From contig UBNE01000056.1 in the NCBI GenBank assembly GCA_900466745.1, forward strand, positions 1-42,072: a DNA stretch of 42,072 nucleotides, given 5' to 3'. A program made the translations under genes and the position numbers. Origin of the DNA: Hyphomicrobiales bacterium. GTDB lineage: Bacteria; Pseudomonadota; Alphaproteobacteria; Rhizobiales; Beijerinckiaceae. Shown in pieces: positions 13,729 through 22,452 of this stretch; the first letter of the stretch is position 1, and each line of letters begins with the position of its first letter. The notes beneath the pieces are model-generated. The model was given only the letters and a program-made list of their open reading frames with translations, was not told where the DNA came from and made no database searches.

Positions 13729-14634
13729 TTACGAGGTCCGCCTATCGCCGTCGCTTTGGGCGGTCCTTTGCAGGCAATCCACCAGCGCCGGCAAGGCGGC
13801 GGAATGGTGGCGTGCGCGGTTCCAGATCGCCGAGACCTGGCGACGCACGGGCTGTCCGCCCAGCGTAACCCGCTTCGGCGGCGAGGAGCGCACGCCGCGC
13901 GCCGCCGATGACGACAGCATCGCGATGCCGTGCCCCGCCTCAACCATGGCGACGAGCGCATGCGGGCTGTCGCTCTCCAGGACGATGCGGGGGCGCACAT
14001 TCGCATGCCGGCAGCTCTCGTCGACGAGATCCCGCGTCATGAAGCCTCGCCGCAGCAGCAGGACGGGCGCATCGGCCAGCGACTCGACCGGCAGCGCCTC
14101 TGCGGCGTGGCCGACATCGCCCGGAGGCAGATAGGCGAGGAGCTCGGCCACGAAGAGCGGCTGGGTGTGGAACGCGCCGACATCCTCGGGCGTGGCGATG
14201 GCGAGGTGGACGCCACCCCGTTCGACCAGTTCGATCAGGGAGCGGTTCGGCCCTTCCACGAGGGCGACCTCGACGCGGGGATGGCTCGCCCGAAACAGCG
14301 TCAGGGCCGGCGCGATCAGCGAGGCGATGGTCTGGGCCGTCGCTCCGATGCGGAGATGGCCGATCTGGCCGCGTGCCACCGCATCGGCCCGCAGCGAAAG
14401 AGCCGCCGCCCGTTCAAGCAGTTCAGCCGCACGCGGCAGCATCTCCTCGGCCTCGACGGTCAGCGCCAGGCGCTTGCCGATGCGCTCGAACAGCGCAAAG
14501 CCGAGCTCCTCCTCCAGTGCCTGAATCTGGCGGGACAGCGCGGACTGGCTGATGTTCAGCGCCTCGGCCGCACGCGAGAGGTTCATCACCTCGGCGACCG
14601 TCACGAAGAAATGCAGCTTCCGCAGGTCTCTCAT
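13729..14634 (-). CDS. LysR-family transcriptional regulator
   Basis: A 301-residue cytoplasmic DNA-binding regulator. The N-terminal winged helix-turn-helix is typical (FFVTVAEVMNLSRAAEALNI, then SQSALSRQIQALEEELGFAL; residues ~9-48). The effector-binding domain follows from ~90 (GHLRIGATAQTIASLIAP, residues 91-108, and VEAGHGIAMLSSSAA). It is divergent from the tctCBA-pxpA operon with 128 bases between starts. A T-N11-A box sits six bases upstream of its own start, so it very probably regulates that operon and itself. The co-inducer is likely the transported organic acid and is unknown. Confidence 0.93.
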   Translation of the reverse strand: MRDLRKLHFFVTVAEVMNLSRAAEALNISQSALSRQIQALEEELGFALFERIGKRLALTVEAEEMLPRAAELLERAAALSLRADAVARGQIGHLRIGATAQTIASLIAPALTLFRASHPRVEVALVEGPNRSLIELVERGGVHLAIATPEDVGAFHTQPLFVAELLAYLPPGDVGHAAEALPVESLADAPVLLLRRGFMTRDLVDESCRHANVRPRIVLESDSPHALVAMVEAGHGIAMLSSSAARGVRSSPPKRVTLGGQPVRRQVSAIWNRARHHSAALPALVDCLQRTAQSDGDRRTS

Positions 14635-14639
14635 GGCTT

Positions 14640-14654
14640 ATGCATAGTTTGCAT
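14640..14654. promoter_or_regulatory. LysR-type operator (T-N11-A)
   Basis: ATGCA-TAGTT-TGCAT is a perfect inverted repeat holding the LysR consensus T-N11-A (14641-14653). It lies in the divergent promoter region between the LysR gene and tctC, adjacent to the LysR start. Confidence 0.65.
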
Positions 14655-14695
14655 TTGGCGGCTTCTCAACTTTGCATTGGACATGATGTTCGGCG

Positions 14696-14707
14696 CATTG
14701 CGCAATG
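14696..14707. promoter_or_regulatory. Second palindrome in the LysR-tctC intergenic region
   Basis: CATTGCGCAATG is a perfect 12-base palindrome centred about 55 bases downstream of the LysR box and 60 bases before the tctC start. It could be a second operator. Confidence 0.4.
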
Positions 14708-14762
14708 GCGGGACGCCGGAAAGGCGAGGGGAATTTCAAGCACAACCGATCGGGAGTTCGTC

Positions 14763-15698
14763 ATGAGCAAGCGACTGGCCCTTCTGGGCGCCGCCTTTGT
14801 CCTCCTCGGGCAGCCTGCAGCGCAGGCGGCCTGGCCGGAAAAGCCGATTACGGTCACCGTCGGCTTCGGCGCCGGCGGCACCACGGACGTCGTCGCCCGG
14901 GCCGTCGCCGATCTGGTCTCCAAGAAGCTCGGCCAGCCGGTCGTCATCGAGAACCGCCCGGGCGCCGGCGGCGCGGTCGCCGCGACCGCCCTAACCAAGC
15001 AGCCGGCGGACGGCTACAATCTGGTGGCCACGACCTCGACCACGATCACGCTGGATCCGCAGGTCACCAAGCTCGGCTTCGGCCTCGACGATTTCACCTA
15101 TGTCGCCGCCACCGGCGAGTTCCCGGAAGCCTTCATCGCCCTGCCCAAGAGCGGCTGGAAGACGCTGAAGGACGCGATCGAGGCGACGAAGGCGTCGGGC
15201 GGCAAGACGACCTATGCCTCCAGCACCTCGCTCGACCGCATGATCACCGCCGCGCTCGGCAAGAAGACCGGCGTGCAGTTCGTGCCCGTGCCGACGCGCA
15301 GCGGCGCCGAGGTGGTCACGCAGGTCATGGGCGGCCATACGCCGCTCGGCTACAGCTCCGGCGCCTATTATCCCCAGGCGAAGTCGGGGGAGGTTGCGGC
15401 TTTGGCGGTGCTCGGCGAGAAGCGTCTCAAGGGCCTTCCGGACGTCCCGACCCTGAAGGAGCTGGGCTACGGCCTCTCCAGCGTCAACCTGATCCTGTTC
15501 GTCGCGCCGAAGGGGTTGCCGGAGGAGGTCGCCAAGCCGCTCTATGCCGCATTTTCGGCCGCGGCCGCCGACCCCGCGATCACCGCGCTGATGGAGAATC
15601 GCAGCCTCAACGCCTTTGTCGCAACGGGCGACGACCTGGCCAAGACGATCGCCGGCCAGAGCGAAAGCTTCAGGCAACTGCTCGAAGCGTCGAAGTAA
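14763..15698 (+). CDS. tctC: Tripartite tricarboxylate transporter substrate-binding protein (Bug/TctC)
   Basis: Periplasmic binding protein that delivers an organic acid to the TctA/TctB membrane complex. It is 311 residues. The signal peptide ends at AAQA-AWPEKP (cleavage after residue ~22). The Bug-family pocket motif VGFGAGGTTDVVAR follows at once, then VVIENRPGAGGAVAA. Later motifs TYASSTSLD and LPDVPTLKELGYG are family-typical. ATG 14763 has GGGAG upstream; the frame is open further 5' but only over the promoter. It is first gene of the operon with tctB, tctA and pxpA. The substrate is not readable. The linked pxpA hints at pyroglutamate or a related amide. Confidence 0.92.
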   Translation: MSKRLALLGAAFVLLGQPAAQAAWPEKPITVTVGFGAGGTTDVVARAVADLVSKKLGQPVVIENRPGAGGAVAATALTKQPADGYNLVATTSTTITLDPQVTKLGFGLDDFTYVAATGEFPEAFIALPKSGWKTLKDAIEATKASGGKTTYASSTSLDRMITAALGKKTGVQFVPVPTRSGAEVVTQVMGGHTPLGYSSGAYYPQAKSGEVAALAVLGEKRLKGLPDVPTLKELGYGLSSVNLILFVAPKGLPEEVAKPLYAAFSAAAADPAITALMENRSLNAFVATGDDLAKTIAGQSESFRQLLEASK

Positions 15699-15737
15699 GG
15701 CACGCCGGACCCAGCTCCCAAGCCGGAGACACCGACC

Positions 15738-16151
15738 ATGACACGCTCGCGGGCTTCGTTCCTGGCCGAGATGCTGCTGCTCGGCGCCATCTGCCTCGCC
15801 CTGTTGTTTTGGATCATTCCCGCGCAGACGAGTGAAGGCGGCTTCGGTCTCTCCCCGGCCTTTCTGCCCGATATCCTCGCGGCGGCGATCCTGCTGCTCG
15901 TGCTCGCCGACGGCGTGTCGCGCCTGAGGAACCATCGCGTGGAAGGCGCCTATCCCACCGGCGTCGGGGCTCTGGCCCGCGTGCTGGCGGTGGCGGGGTT
16001 CGGCGCGCTCGTGCTGACCTATGCCGGGGTTGCGGCCAGCGCGGCGGCGACCCCGGCCGCCGGGATGCTGGCGCTCGGCGAGCGGCGGCCGCTGCCCATC
16101 CTGGCGACAGCGGCGCTGCTGGGCGGCGTCTTCTGGCTCGTTTTCCGCTGA
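15738..16151 (+). CDS. tctB: Tripartite tricarboxylate transporter small membrane subunit TctB
   Basis: A 137-residue membrane protein with four hydrophobic helices (about 9-27, 43-62, 80-100 and 115-135). This matches the small TctB/DUF1468 subunit that pairs with TctA to form the sodium- or proton-driven carrier. TctB sequences are poorly conserved, so the call rests on size, topology and position between tctC and tctA. The start is 39 bases after tctC, and tctA begins 7 bases after its stop. Confidence 0.85.
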   Translation: MTRSRASFLAEMLLLGAICLALLFWIIPAQTSEGGFGLSPAFLPDILAAAILLLVLADGVSRLRNHRVEGAYPTGVGALARVLAVAGFGALVLTYAGVAASAAATPAAGMLALGERRPLPILATAALLGGVFWLVFR

Positions 16152-16158
16152 GGCCGCC

Positions 16159-17664
16159 ATGTCCGACCTGCTTCTCGGCTTTGGCGACGCCCTCACGCCC
16201 GTCACGGTGCTGTTCGTGTTCCTGGGTGTATTGCTCGGCTACGTCATCGGCGTGCTGCCGGGGCTCAACCGCCCGGCCGCCCTCGCGATCGCGATCCCGC
16301 TCAGCTATTACATGACGCCGCTCAGCGCCGTCGCCTTCCTGATCGGCATCGCCAAAGCGAGTGGCGCCGGTGGAGCGACGACGGCCGTCCTGATCAATGT
16401 CCCGGGCGAGCCCAACGCGGCGGTGACCTGCCTCGACGGCTATCCCCTGGCGCGCAAGGGCAAGGCGCGCCAGGCTCTCCAGGCCGCGCTCTACGGCTCG
16501 GTGGTCGGGGATGTCGTCGGCACGATAGCGCTGATCCTGCTGGCGCGGCCGCTCGCCACCTTTGCGCTGAAGATCGGGCCGGTCGAGATGACCGCGCTGA
16601 TGCTGCTGGCGCTGACCTTCATCGCCGCGCTGTCGGGTTCGTCGCTGCTGCGCGGGCTCGCCGCCGGCCTCTTCGGCATGCTCGTCGCGACCATCGGCCT
16701 CGATATCGAGAGCGGCACGCCGCGCCTGACCTTCGACCAGGTCGAGCTGCTCGACGGCGTGCCGCTGCTCGCCATCACGGTCGGCATGCTCGCCTTGTCC
16801 GAGATGGTGATCCAGGCCGAGGAGTTCTTTGCGCAGCGCGGAGAGGCGGCGGCTGCGCCGGTGCGCAGCGATGCGAGCGACGACCGCTTCGGCTGGCGCG
16901 AATTGCGCGACATCCTGCCGACCATTCTTCGCTCCAGCGTCATCGGCACGCTGATCGGGATCATCCCGGGCCTCGGTCCGAGCGTTGCCTCCTTCGCCTC
17001 CTACGGCTTCGCCAAGCGTTTCGCCCGGCCCGGCGAGCGCTATGGCGAGGGCGAGCTCAAGGGCGTGGCGGCGGCGGAGACGGCCGACAACGCGGTCGTG
17101 CCGGCAAGCTTCATTCCGCTGTTCGCCCTCGGCCTGCCGGGCAGCGTCTCGGCGGCGATCCTGATCGCGGCGCTCACCATTCACGGCGTCATTCCCGGCC
17201 CGCGCCTGTTCGAGGAGCACGGCCGGCTGATCTACGGCATCTATGGCACCATGATCGTGGCGGCGCTGCTGATGCTGGTGGTCGGCCGGGTCGGCCTTGT
17301 CGCCTTCGCCCAACTCACCCGCGTCCCGGCGACCGTGATCATTCCGACCGTGACCATGCTTTGCGTGGTCGGCGCCTATCTGGAAGCCCATTCGCTTTTC
17401 GCCGTGTGGGTGATGATTGGCTTTGCGGCGCTGGGTTACCTGATGCACCGCTTCGACTACTCGCGCGTGACCTTCCTGATCGGTTTCGTGATCGGTCCGC
17501 AATTCGAACTTTCGCTGCGCCAGACGCTGATCGTCACCGACCGCGATCCCGCGGCGCTGCTGACCCATCCGATCGCGCTCGCCATCCTCGCCGTCGCGGT
17601 GTTGGGCGCGCTGTTTTCCCTGCGCGGCGGCAGCCGCGCGCTTTCCTCCGGAGACGCAGCGTGA
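16159..17664 (+). CDS. tctA: Tripartite tricarboxylate transporter large permease TctA
   Basis: A 501-residue, roughly 12-helix permease, the translocation subunit of the TTT system in the inner membrane. Family motifs: VIGVLPGLNRPAALAIAIPL near the N-terminus, GAGGATTAVLINVPGEPNAA with CLDGYPLARKGKARQAL, and in the second half IIPGLGPSVASFASY with AETADNAVVPASFIPLFALG. Length is normal. The true start is the ATG at 16159; the frame runs open upstream only by chance. Its stop overlaps the GTG of pxpA by four bases (GTGA), indicating coupled translation. Confidence 0.95.
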   Translation: MSDLLLGFGDALTPVTVLFVFLGVLLGYVIGVLPGLNRPAALAIAIPLSYYMTPLSAVAFLIGIAKASGAGGATTAVLINVPGEPNAAVTCLDGYPLARKGKARQALQAALYGSVVGDVVGTIALILLARPLATFALKIGPVEMTALMLLALTFIAALSGSSLLRGLAAGLFGMLVATIGLDIESGTPRLTFDQVELLDGVPLLAITVGMLALSEMVIQAEEFFAQRGEAAAAPVRSDASDDRFGWRELRDILPTILRSSVIGTLIGIIPGLGPSVASFASYGFAKRFARPGERYGEGELKGVAAAETADNAVVPASFIPLFALGLPGSVSAAILIAALTIHGVIPGPRLFEEHGRLIYGIYGTMIVAALLMLVVGRVGLVAFAQLTRVPATVIIPTVTMLCVVGAYLEAHSLFAVWVMIGFAALGYLMHRFDYSRVTFLIGFVIGPQFELSLRQTLIVTDRDPAALLTHPIALAILAVAVLGALFSLRGGSRALSSGDAA

Positions 17665-18452
17665 AGATCAACATCAATGCCGATATCGGTGAAGGATACG
17701 GCAAGTACAGCATCGGCAACGATACCGAGCTGATGCCCCTCATCGGCTCTGCCAACGTCGCTTGCGGCATGCATGCGGGCGACCCGACCATCATGGTGCG
17801 CACGGTCAAGCTCGCCCTCGACAACGGCGTCTCGATCGGCGCCCATCCCGGCTTCAACGACATCTGGGGCTTCGGACGCCGGCAGATCCGCATGCGGCCG
17901 ATCGACCTGGAATATCTCGTCACCTACCAGATCGGCGCGCTGCAGGCGCTCGCCGCATCGAACGGCGCCCGCGTCACCCATGTGAAGCCGCATGGCGCGC
18001 TCAACAACATGGCCCATGACGATCTCGACTACGCGCTGGCGGTCGGTCGCGGCATCAGGGCCGCCGATCGCGAGCTGATCTATGTCGCCAATGCCGGCTC
18101 GCAGATGACCAGGGCGGCGGAGCAGCTCGGCCTGCGCGTCGCCAATGAAGCCTATGTCGACCGCATCTACGACGACAACGGCAAGATGGCCTCGCGCGAG
18201 CGCGACGATGCCGTCATTCACGATCCCGAGCAGGCGGCGCGGCAGGTGCTGGGGATCCTCGAGGATAAAGCGCTGATCAGCGGCTCCGGCAAGCGGATCC
18301 CGGCGGAGGTCCATACCTTCTGCATCCACGGGGACGAACCCACGGCCGTGCCCGTCATGCGCAAGGTGCGCGAGCGCCTCGCGGCCGCGGGCATTGAGGT
18401 CGTCGGATTGCCGGCGCTTTTCGGGCGGGACTCCGCATCGTCGATGCCGTAG
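17661..18452 (+). CDS. pxpA: LamB/YcsF family protein, 5-oxoprolinase subunit A
   Basis: A 263-residue cytoplasmic protein of the family whose characterised member PxpA works with PxpB and PxpC in ATP-dependent opening of 5-oxoproline to glutamate. Hallmarks: NADIGEGYGKY (6-16), SANVACGMHAGDP (~33-45), GAHPGFND, VKPHGALNNM, and near the end CIHGDEP. It starts with GTG at 17661, overlapping the tctA stop, with CGGAG upstream. No pxpB or pxpC follows in the window, so it either uses partners elsewhere or acts on another amide or lactam brought in by the linked transporter. Confidence 0.9.
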   Translation: MKININADIGEGYGKYSIGNDTELMPLIGSANVACGMHAGDPTIMVRTVKLALDNGVSIGAHPGFNDIWGFGRRQIRMRPIDLEYLVTYQIGALQALAASNGARVTHVKPHGALNNMAHDDLDYALAVGRGIRAADRELIYVANAGSQMTRAAEQLGLRVANEAYVDRIYDDNGKMASRERDDAVIHDPEQAARQVLGILEDKALISGSGKRIPAEVHTFCIHGDEPTAVPVMRKVRERLAAAGIEVVGLPALFGRDSASSMP

Positions 18453-18712
18453 CGCGAGAGACGGGCGGCATGTCTCGCGCCTGTCGGAGAAGCGGCACGA
18501 TGCCGAGCACCGGGTCATCCACGACGCCACTGCCGCCGGCGATGTGAGCGGGGCGTCGGCGGCCATGCCTCGTCACCCCCGAAGCCGCCCGGAAGCCTGC
18601 TTGCGAAGGCTGACCTGAAGTCGGCGGCAATCCCGCCGATCTGCCGGGGTCGACGCGGACCGCCCGACGCTTGAGGAAGCGGATTGCGGCGGCCGGGGCT
18701 ATCCAGCCGCGT
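18453..18712. other. Intergenic region with hairpin after pxpA
   Basis: No gene is seen between the convergent pxpA and YciI genes. TCGGCGG (18621-18627) and CCGCCGA (18633-18639) form a 7-bp stem with a 5-base loop but no T tract. It could end transcription weakly from either side. Confidence 0.4.
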
Positions 18713-19009
18713 TCAGAGGAAGGCCTTCCCGTCGTAGAATGCCTTCCTCCAGCGGGTAATGACCGGGTTCCTATAGACCCCGCCCGTGTAGAACGGGTCC
18801 GCCTTCACGAACTCTTCGGCCTCCGCCCTGCTGTCGATATCGAGGAGGATCAGTCCGCCGATCCCGACTTCGCCGGCATCGTCGAGCAACCCTCCGCTGG
18901 CGAGGACGCGGTGGAGGTTCCCGCGCATGTAGTCGAGATGCGCGTCGCGTAGCTCGAGGCGCAACTCCGCGGTTGCCGGCTCGTCCATCCAACTGATTGC
19001 GTACGGCAT
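18713..19009 (-). CDS. YciI-like protein
   Basis: A 98-residue dimeric alpha/beta-barrel (ferredoxin-like) protein. The pattern RDAHLDYMRGNLHRVLASGG, GLILLDIDSRAEAEEFVKAD and DPFYTGGVYRNPVI is that of YciI-like proteins: a conserved His near the N-terminus, an edge strand, then the DPF motif. Relatives include muconolactone-type isomerases and dehydrochlorinases, so it may process an intermediate of the linked catabolic operon. GGAG eight bases before ATG 19009 supports the start. It is last gene of the minus-strand operon, 31 bases after the FAD dehydrogenase. Confidence 0.85.
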   Translation of the reverse strand: MPYAISWMDEPATAELRLELRDAHLDYMRGNLHRVLASGGLLDDAGEVGIGGLILLDIDSRAEAEEFVKADPFYTGGVYRNPVITRWRKAFYDGKAFL

Positions 19010-19040
19010 CGATGATCTCCGTTCCTGTCTGGTGCGGCGC

Positions 19041-20765
19041 TCAGGCTTCCGCGACGGCCTTCAGAACCGCACGGTAGGCAAACACGACCGCAGGGCCGAG
19101 CGTGATTCCGCCTCCCGGGTAGAAGCCGCGCATCGGGGAGGCCAGTTCGTTCCCGCAGGCGAACAATCCCGGGATGACCCCTCCTGAGGCATCGAGCACC
19201 TGCGCGTCGCCATTGGTCTTCAGCCCCACCGCGGTGCCGAGCGTCGCCGGCAGGATCGGGAGGGCGACGAAGGGCGCCTTCACGATCGGCGTCAGATTGG
19301 GGTTGGGACCCGCGGCCGGATCGCCCCAGACGCGATTGAACGATGTCGAGCCCTTGCCGAAATCGGTGTCCTTGCCCGTCCTGGCGAACATGTTGTGCCG
19401 CTCGACGGTCGTCGCGAGGGAAGCGGGATCGATCCCGATCCTTCGTGCCAGCTCCGGCAGGGTTCGGGCCGTGGTGATGTAGCCGTTCCGGACGAAGGGC
19501 GACAGGCTGGGCGACCAGGGCCAGGGCCGGATGGCGCCCAAGCCGTTCTTTCGGACGAAAGCGGCGTCACAGATGAAGTGGAAGGGCGCGTCATCGGCCG
19601 CGCCCAGCGCCGCCCGACGCTCGAACAGGGCGGCGACGATGTCGTGATACGAATTGGATTCGTTGACGAATCGGCGGCCCTCGGGGTCGACCGCGATGAT
19701 TCCGGGGCGGCCCCGGTCGAGATAGCCGTAAATGACCGGGACGCTCTTCCCGTCGCGCTCCTTCAGCAAGGAGGAGGGGGTCCAGAGACAGGGACTGCTC
19801 AGCTCCGTGTCGACGGCCCCGCCGACGGCGCGCGCGGCACGCTGGCCATCGCCGGTGTTTGCCTCGAAGGCCATCGAATAGTCATGCGGAAAGGAGGCCG
19901 AGAACTCGCGGCGAAGTGCGGGGTCCTGCGGGAAGCCACCCGTCGCCAGCACGACGCCCAGCCGTGCCCGCACCCGAACGGCACGGCCCTGCCTTTCGAC
20001 GATCGCTCCTTCCACGCGGTTGTCGGTGCGGATCAACTCCTTCAGCGGCGCATCGACCCAGATCTCGGCCTTGTGCATCCGGAGGCTGTGAAGCAGCCTC
20101 GCGACCAGGGCGTTGCCGTTGCTGACCTGAGCGCCCCGCCGATATTTGAGGCGATCGAGGCCGTGCCGAGCCAGGCGCCTCACGACGCGCCGGAAATTCG
20201 CCATGGAGGCGAAGGGCCTGACGAAGGCGGGTATCTCGTCCGGGCCCACCATCATGCCGCCGCAGACCATGAGCCTGTCCATGGGCGGGCGCACCAGCTC
20301 GAAATCCGGTCCGAGCTCAGTGCCGTCATAACGGCGCGCCATGATCGAGCGCCCCTTGTCGACGCCACCCGGGCTGTCGGGATGGTAGTCCGGCGACTGG
20401 ATCAGGTCGAAGGCGACCGACGTGCCGTCCTCGATATCCTCGATGGCCGGGCCGGCGCTCTCCAGGAAAGCCTCGGCGAGATCCTCCCGATAATAGTTGC
20501 CGAGCTCGTGCCGAAGATAGGTGCGCGCGTTCTCGATCGGGTCGTCGATCCCCGCTTCCTTCGCCTGGCGGTTGCCCGGAATCCAGAGCACGCCGCCCGA
20601 GGTCGCCGTCGTGCCGCCGAGCAGGCTGGACTTCTCGCACAGGAGCACTTTCATGCCGCGCTTGGCCGCGAAGAGGCTCGCCGCCAATCCGCCGGCCCCG
20701 CTGCCGAAGACGAGGATGTCGACGACCTCTTCGGCAGCGATCTCGGCCTTCAGGGCGGCCGGCAT
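19041..20765 (-). CDS. FAD-dependent dehydrogenase, 3-ketosteroid delta-1-dehydrogenase-like
   Basis: A 574-residue flavoprotein of the fumarate reductase/KstD family that removes hydrogen next to a ketone on a ring. The dinucleotide-binding site is VFGSGAGGLAASLFAAKRG (19-37), followed by the acidic strand end LLCEK and GGTTATSGGVLWIPGN, which is characteristic of KstD relatives. The C-terminal flavin-contact stretch GFYPGGGITLGPAVVFAYRA is also typical. The start ATG at 20765 shares a base with the stop of the upstream dehydrogenase gene (TGATG). A longer upstream frame is the shadow of that gene. The substrate is unlikely to be certain: steroid, terpenoid and cyclohexanone oxidations all use this fold. 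Confidence 0.88.
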   Translation of the reverse strand: MPAALKAEIAAEEVVDILVFGSGAGGLAASLFAAKRGMKVLLCEKSSLLGGTTATSGGVLWIPGNRQAKEAGIDDPIENARTYLRHELGNYYREDLAEAFLESAGPAIEDIEDGTSVAFDLIQSPDYHPDSPGGVDKGRSIMARRYDGTELGPDFELVRPPMDRLMVCGGMMVGPDEIPAFVRPFASMANFRRVVRRLARHGLDRLKYRRGAQVSNGNALVARLLHSLRMHKAEIWVDAPLKELIRTDNRVEGAIVERQGRAVRVRARLGVVLATGGFPQDPALRREFSASFPHDYSMAFEANTGDGQRAARAVGGAVDTELSSPCLWTPSSLLKERDGKSVPVIYGYLDRGRPGIIAVDPEGRRFVNESNSYHDIVAALFERRAALGAADDAPFHFICDAAFVRKNGLGAIRPWPWSPSLSPFVRNGYITTARTLPELARRIGIDPASLATTVERHNMFARTGKDTDFGKGSTSFNRVWGDPAAGPNPNLTPIVKAPFVALPILPATLGTAVGLKTNGDAQVLDASGGVIPGLFACGNELASPMRGFYPGGGITLGPAVVFAYRAVLKAVAEA

Positions 20766-21544
20766 CAGACCGGCCCTGCTTCCATCTGGGCGTAGGGCTC
20801 CGGCAGGAACTTGGTGCCGGACCAGCCCCCGTCCACGGGCATCACGATGCCCGATACGAAGCTCGCCGCATCGGAGGCGAGGAAGGCGCAGACTTCCGCG
20901 ATCTCCTCGGGGCGGCCGGGGCGGCCCAGCGGGCAGTCCTCGATCATCGACCGGCGAAACCAGGGATTGGTCTCCAGCCGCTCGCGGACCAGCGGCGTCG
21001 CGATGAGCCCCGGCGAGACCGCGTTGACGCGAATGCCATCCCGACCGTACTCGGCCGCCAGTTGCCGCGTCAGCCCCGCCAGGCCCGCTTTCGTCGCGGC
21101 ATAGGCGGAGGCGCGCGTCGTCCCCACCATCCCGAAGACCGATGCGATGTTGACGATGTTGCCGCCCTTGCCGCGCATCACGGCGATCGCCGACCGGCAA
21201 AGCGCGAAGGGCGCGGCGATGTTCACGCTGAGATAGCGCGCCAGATCCTCGTCGCTGGTGTCGAGCACCGGCCGGGAGTTGCCGATACCGGCGTTATTGA
21301 CGAGGACATCCACGCGCCCGTGCTTTTCGATCGCGGCGGCGATGACGCGCTCGGAGGCTTCCGGCGTGGTGAGATCGAGCTGGAGAGCGTCGAAATTCTC
21401 CGCTCCGGCGAGACCCGCCGGGGCGGGGTTCAGGTCGACGCCGAGAACGATCGCCCCTTCGCGCAGAAACGTCGTCGCGATGGCGAGGCCGATCCCTGAG
21501 GAACTGCCGGTGATGATGGCGGTCTTGTTCTTCAACCGAAGCAT
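20765..21544 (-). CDS. Short-chain dehydrogenase/reductase (SDR 1 of 4)
   Basis: A 259-residue classical SDR, an NAD(P)-dependent alcohol/ketone oxidoreductase. The cofactor motif is TGSSSGIG (12-19), NNAG is at 83-86, and the catalytic triad is S135, Y148 and K152. A 17-residue tail beyond the usual VDGG end (WSGTKFLPEPYAQMEAGPV) is unusual. The acidic VDLNP after the second strand favours NAD. It is translationally coupled to the FAD dehydrogenase by TGATG, so the two may act in sequence: alcohol to ketone, then ring desaturation. Confidence 0.92.
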   Translation of the reverse strand: MLRLKNKTAIITGSSSGIGLAIATTFLREGAIVLGVDLNPAPAGLAGAENFDALQLDLTTPEASERVIAAAIEKHGRVDVLVNNAGIGNSRPVLDTSDEDLARYLSVNIAAPFALCRSAIAVMRGKGGNIVNIASVFGMVGTTRASAYAATKAGLAGLTRQLAAEYGRDGIRVNAVSPGLIATPLVRERLETNPWFRRSMIEDCPLGRPGRPEEIAEVCAFLASDAASFVSGIVMPVDGGWSGTKFLPEPYAQMEAGPV

Positions 21545-21632
21545 AGCTGGATCCCTTCCGGCCCGAGAAGGCCGTAAAATTCCGGCGTCGCTCGCATCCG
21601 GGTTGTTTCGAGCGAAGCCGGGTTCGTCGTTT

Positions 21633-22373
21633 TCAGGTTGCGAGCCCGCCCAGGGAGCGCCCGCCGTCGACGAGAATCGTCTGGCCGGTGATGAATCCGG
21701 TCTTCGCCGAGGCGAGGAACGACACCATCGCCGCGATGTCCTCGGGGCGTCCCAGGCGGCCGACCGGTTGGGCCGTGGCGAGCTTGGCTCTGGCTTCGTC
21801 GCTCCAGGCGGCCAGGATCGGCGTGTCGATGACGCCCGGTGCGATGGCGTTGACGAGAATGCCGCGCGGAGCCAGTTCCAGCGCCAGCGCGCGGGTCAGC
21901 CCGACGACGGCGGCCTTCGACGAAACATAGTGAGCGTAGTCGACCGCGCCGAGATAGGCGCGGGAGGCGATGTTCACGATGCGCCCGCTCGCGGTCATCC
22001 GAGCAGCGGCGCCTCGGGCCAGGACGAACATTCCGATCACGTTGATGTCGAACATGCGCCGGAAGTCGTCGGTCGTCAGGTCGGCCGTCTTCTTGACCTC
22101 GAAGATCCCCGCATTGTTGACCAATGCATCGACGCGGGAACATCGATTCAAAAGCGCATCGCAGGCGCGCTCATCCCGAATGTCGAGTTCCTGCGCCTCG
22201 ACCGAGGACCCGGCCTCTGCCAGCGCGGCTGCCGATGCCTCCACGGCTTGCCGATCGACATCGGTCATGACCACGTGAAAGCCGTCGGCGGCCAATCGCT
22301 CGGCCGTCGCAAGCCCGATGCCCCTGGCGGCGCCCGTGACAAGGGCGATGGGCATGTCAGTCTGCTGGCTCAT
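21633..22373 (-). CDS. Short-chain dehydrogenase/reductase (SDR 2 of 4)
   Basis: A 246-residue classical SDR with TGAARGIG (13-20), NNAG (86-89), S137, Y149 and K153. The aspartate in MTDVDR after the second strand again suggests NAD. It ends with the usual FITGQTILVDGGRSLGG. It is 88 bases upstream of SDR 1 on the same strand and differs from the other three in the substrate-loop sequence, so it is not a recent duplication. Confidence 0.92.
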   Translation of the reverse strand: MSQQTDMPIALVTGAARGIGLATAERLAADGFHVVMTDVDRQAVEASAAALAEAGSSVEAQELDIRDERACDALLNRCSRVDALVNNAGIFEVKKTADLTTDDFRRMFDINVIGMFVLARGAAARMTASGRIVNIASRAYLGAVDYAHYVSSKAAVVGLTRALALELAPRGILVNAIAPGVIDTPILAAWSDEARAKLATAQPVGRLGRPEDIAAMVSFLASAKTGFITGQTILVDGGRSLGGLAT

Positions 22374-22452
22374 TGTCTATGCCGCTCTCAATTCTGAAGG
22401 TTGGCGAAAAGCCGGAGCGAGGCGATCTCGCTCCGGCCATGCGCGTGTCGCG

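Noticed and set aside
15814..17568. A 584-codon minus-strand open frame opposite tctB/tctA
   Set aside because: The translation is a repetitive Q/H/R/E/D mixture typical of the antisense of hydrophobic membrane genes.
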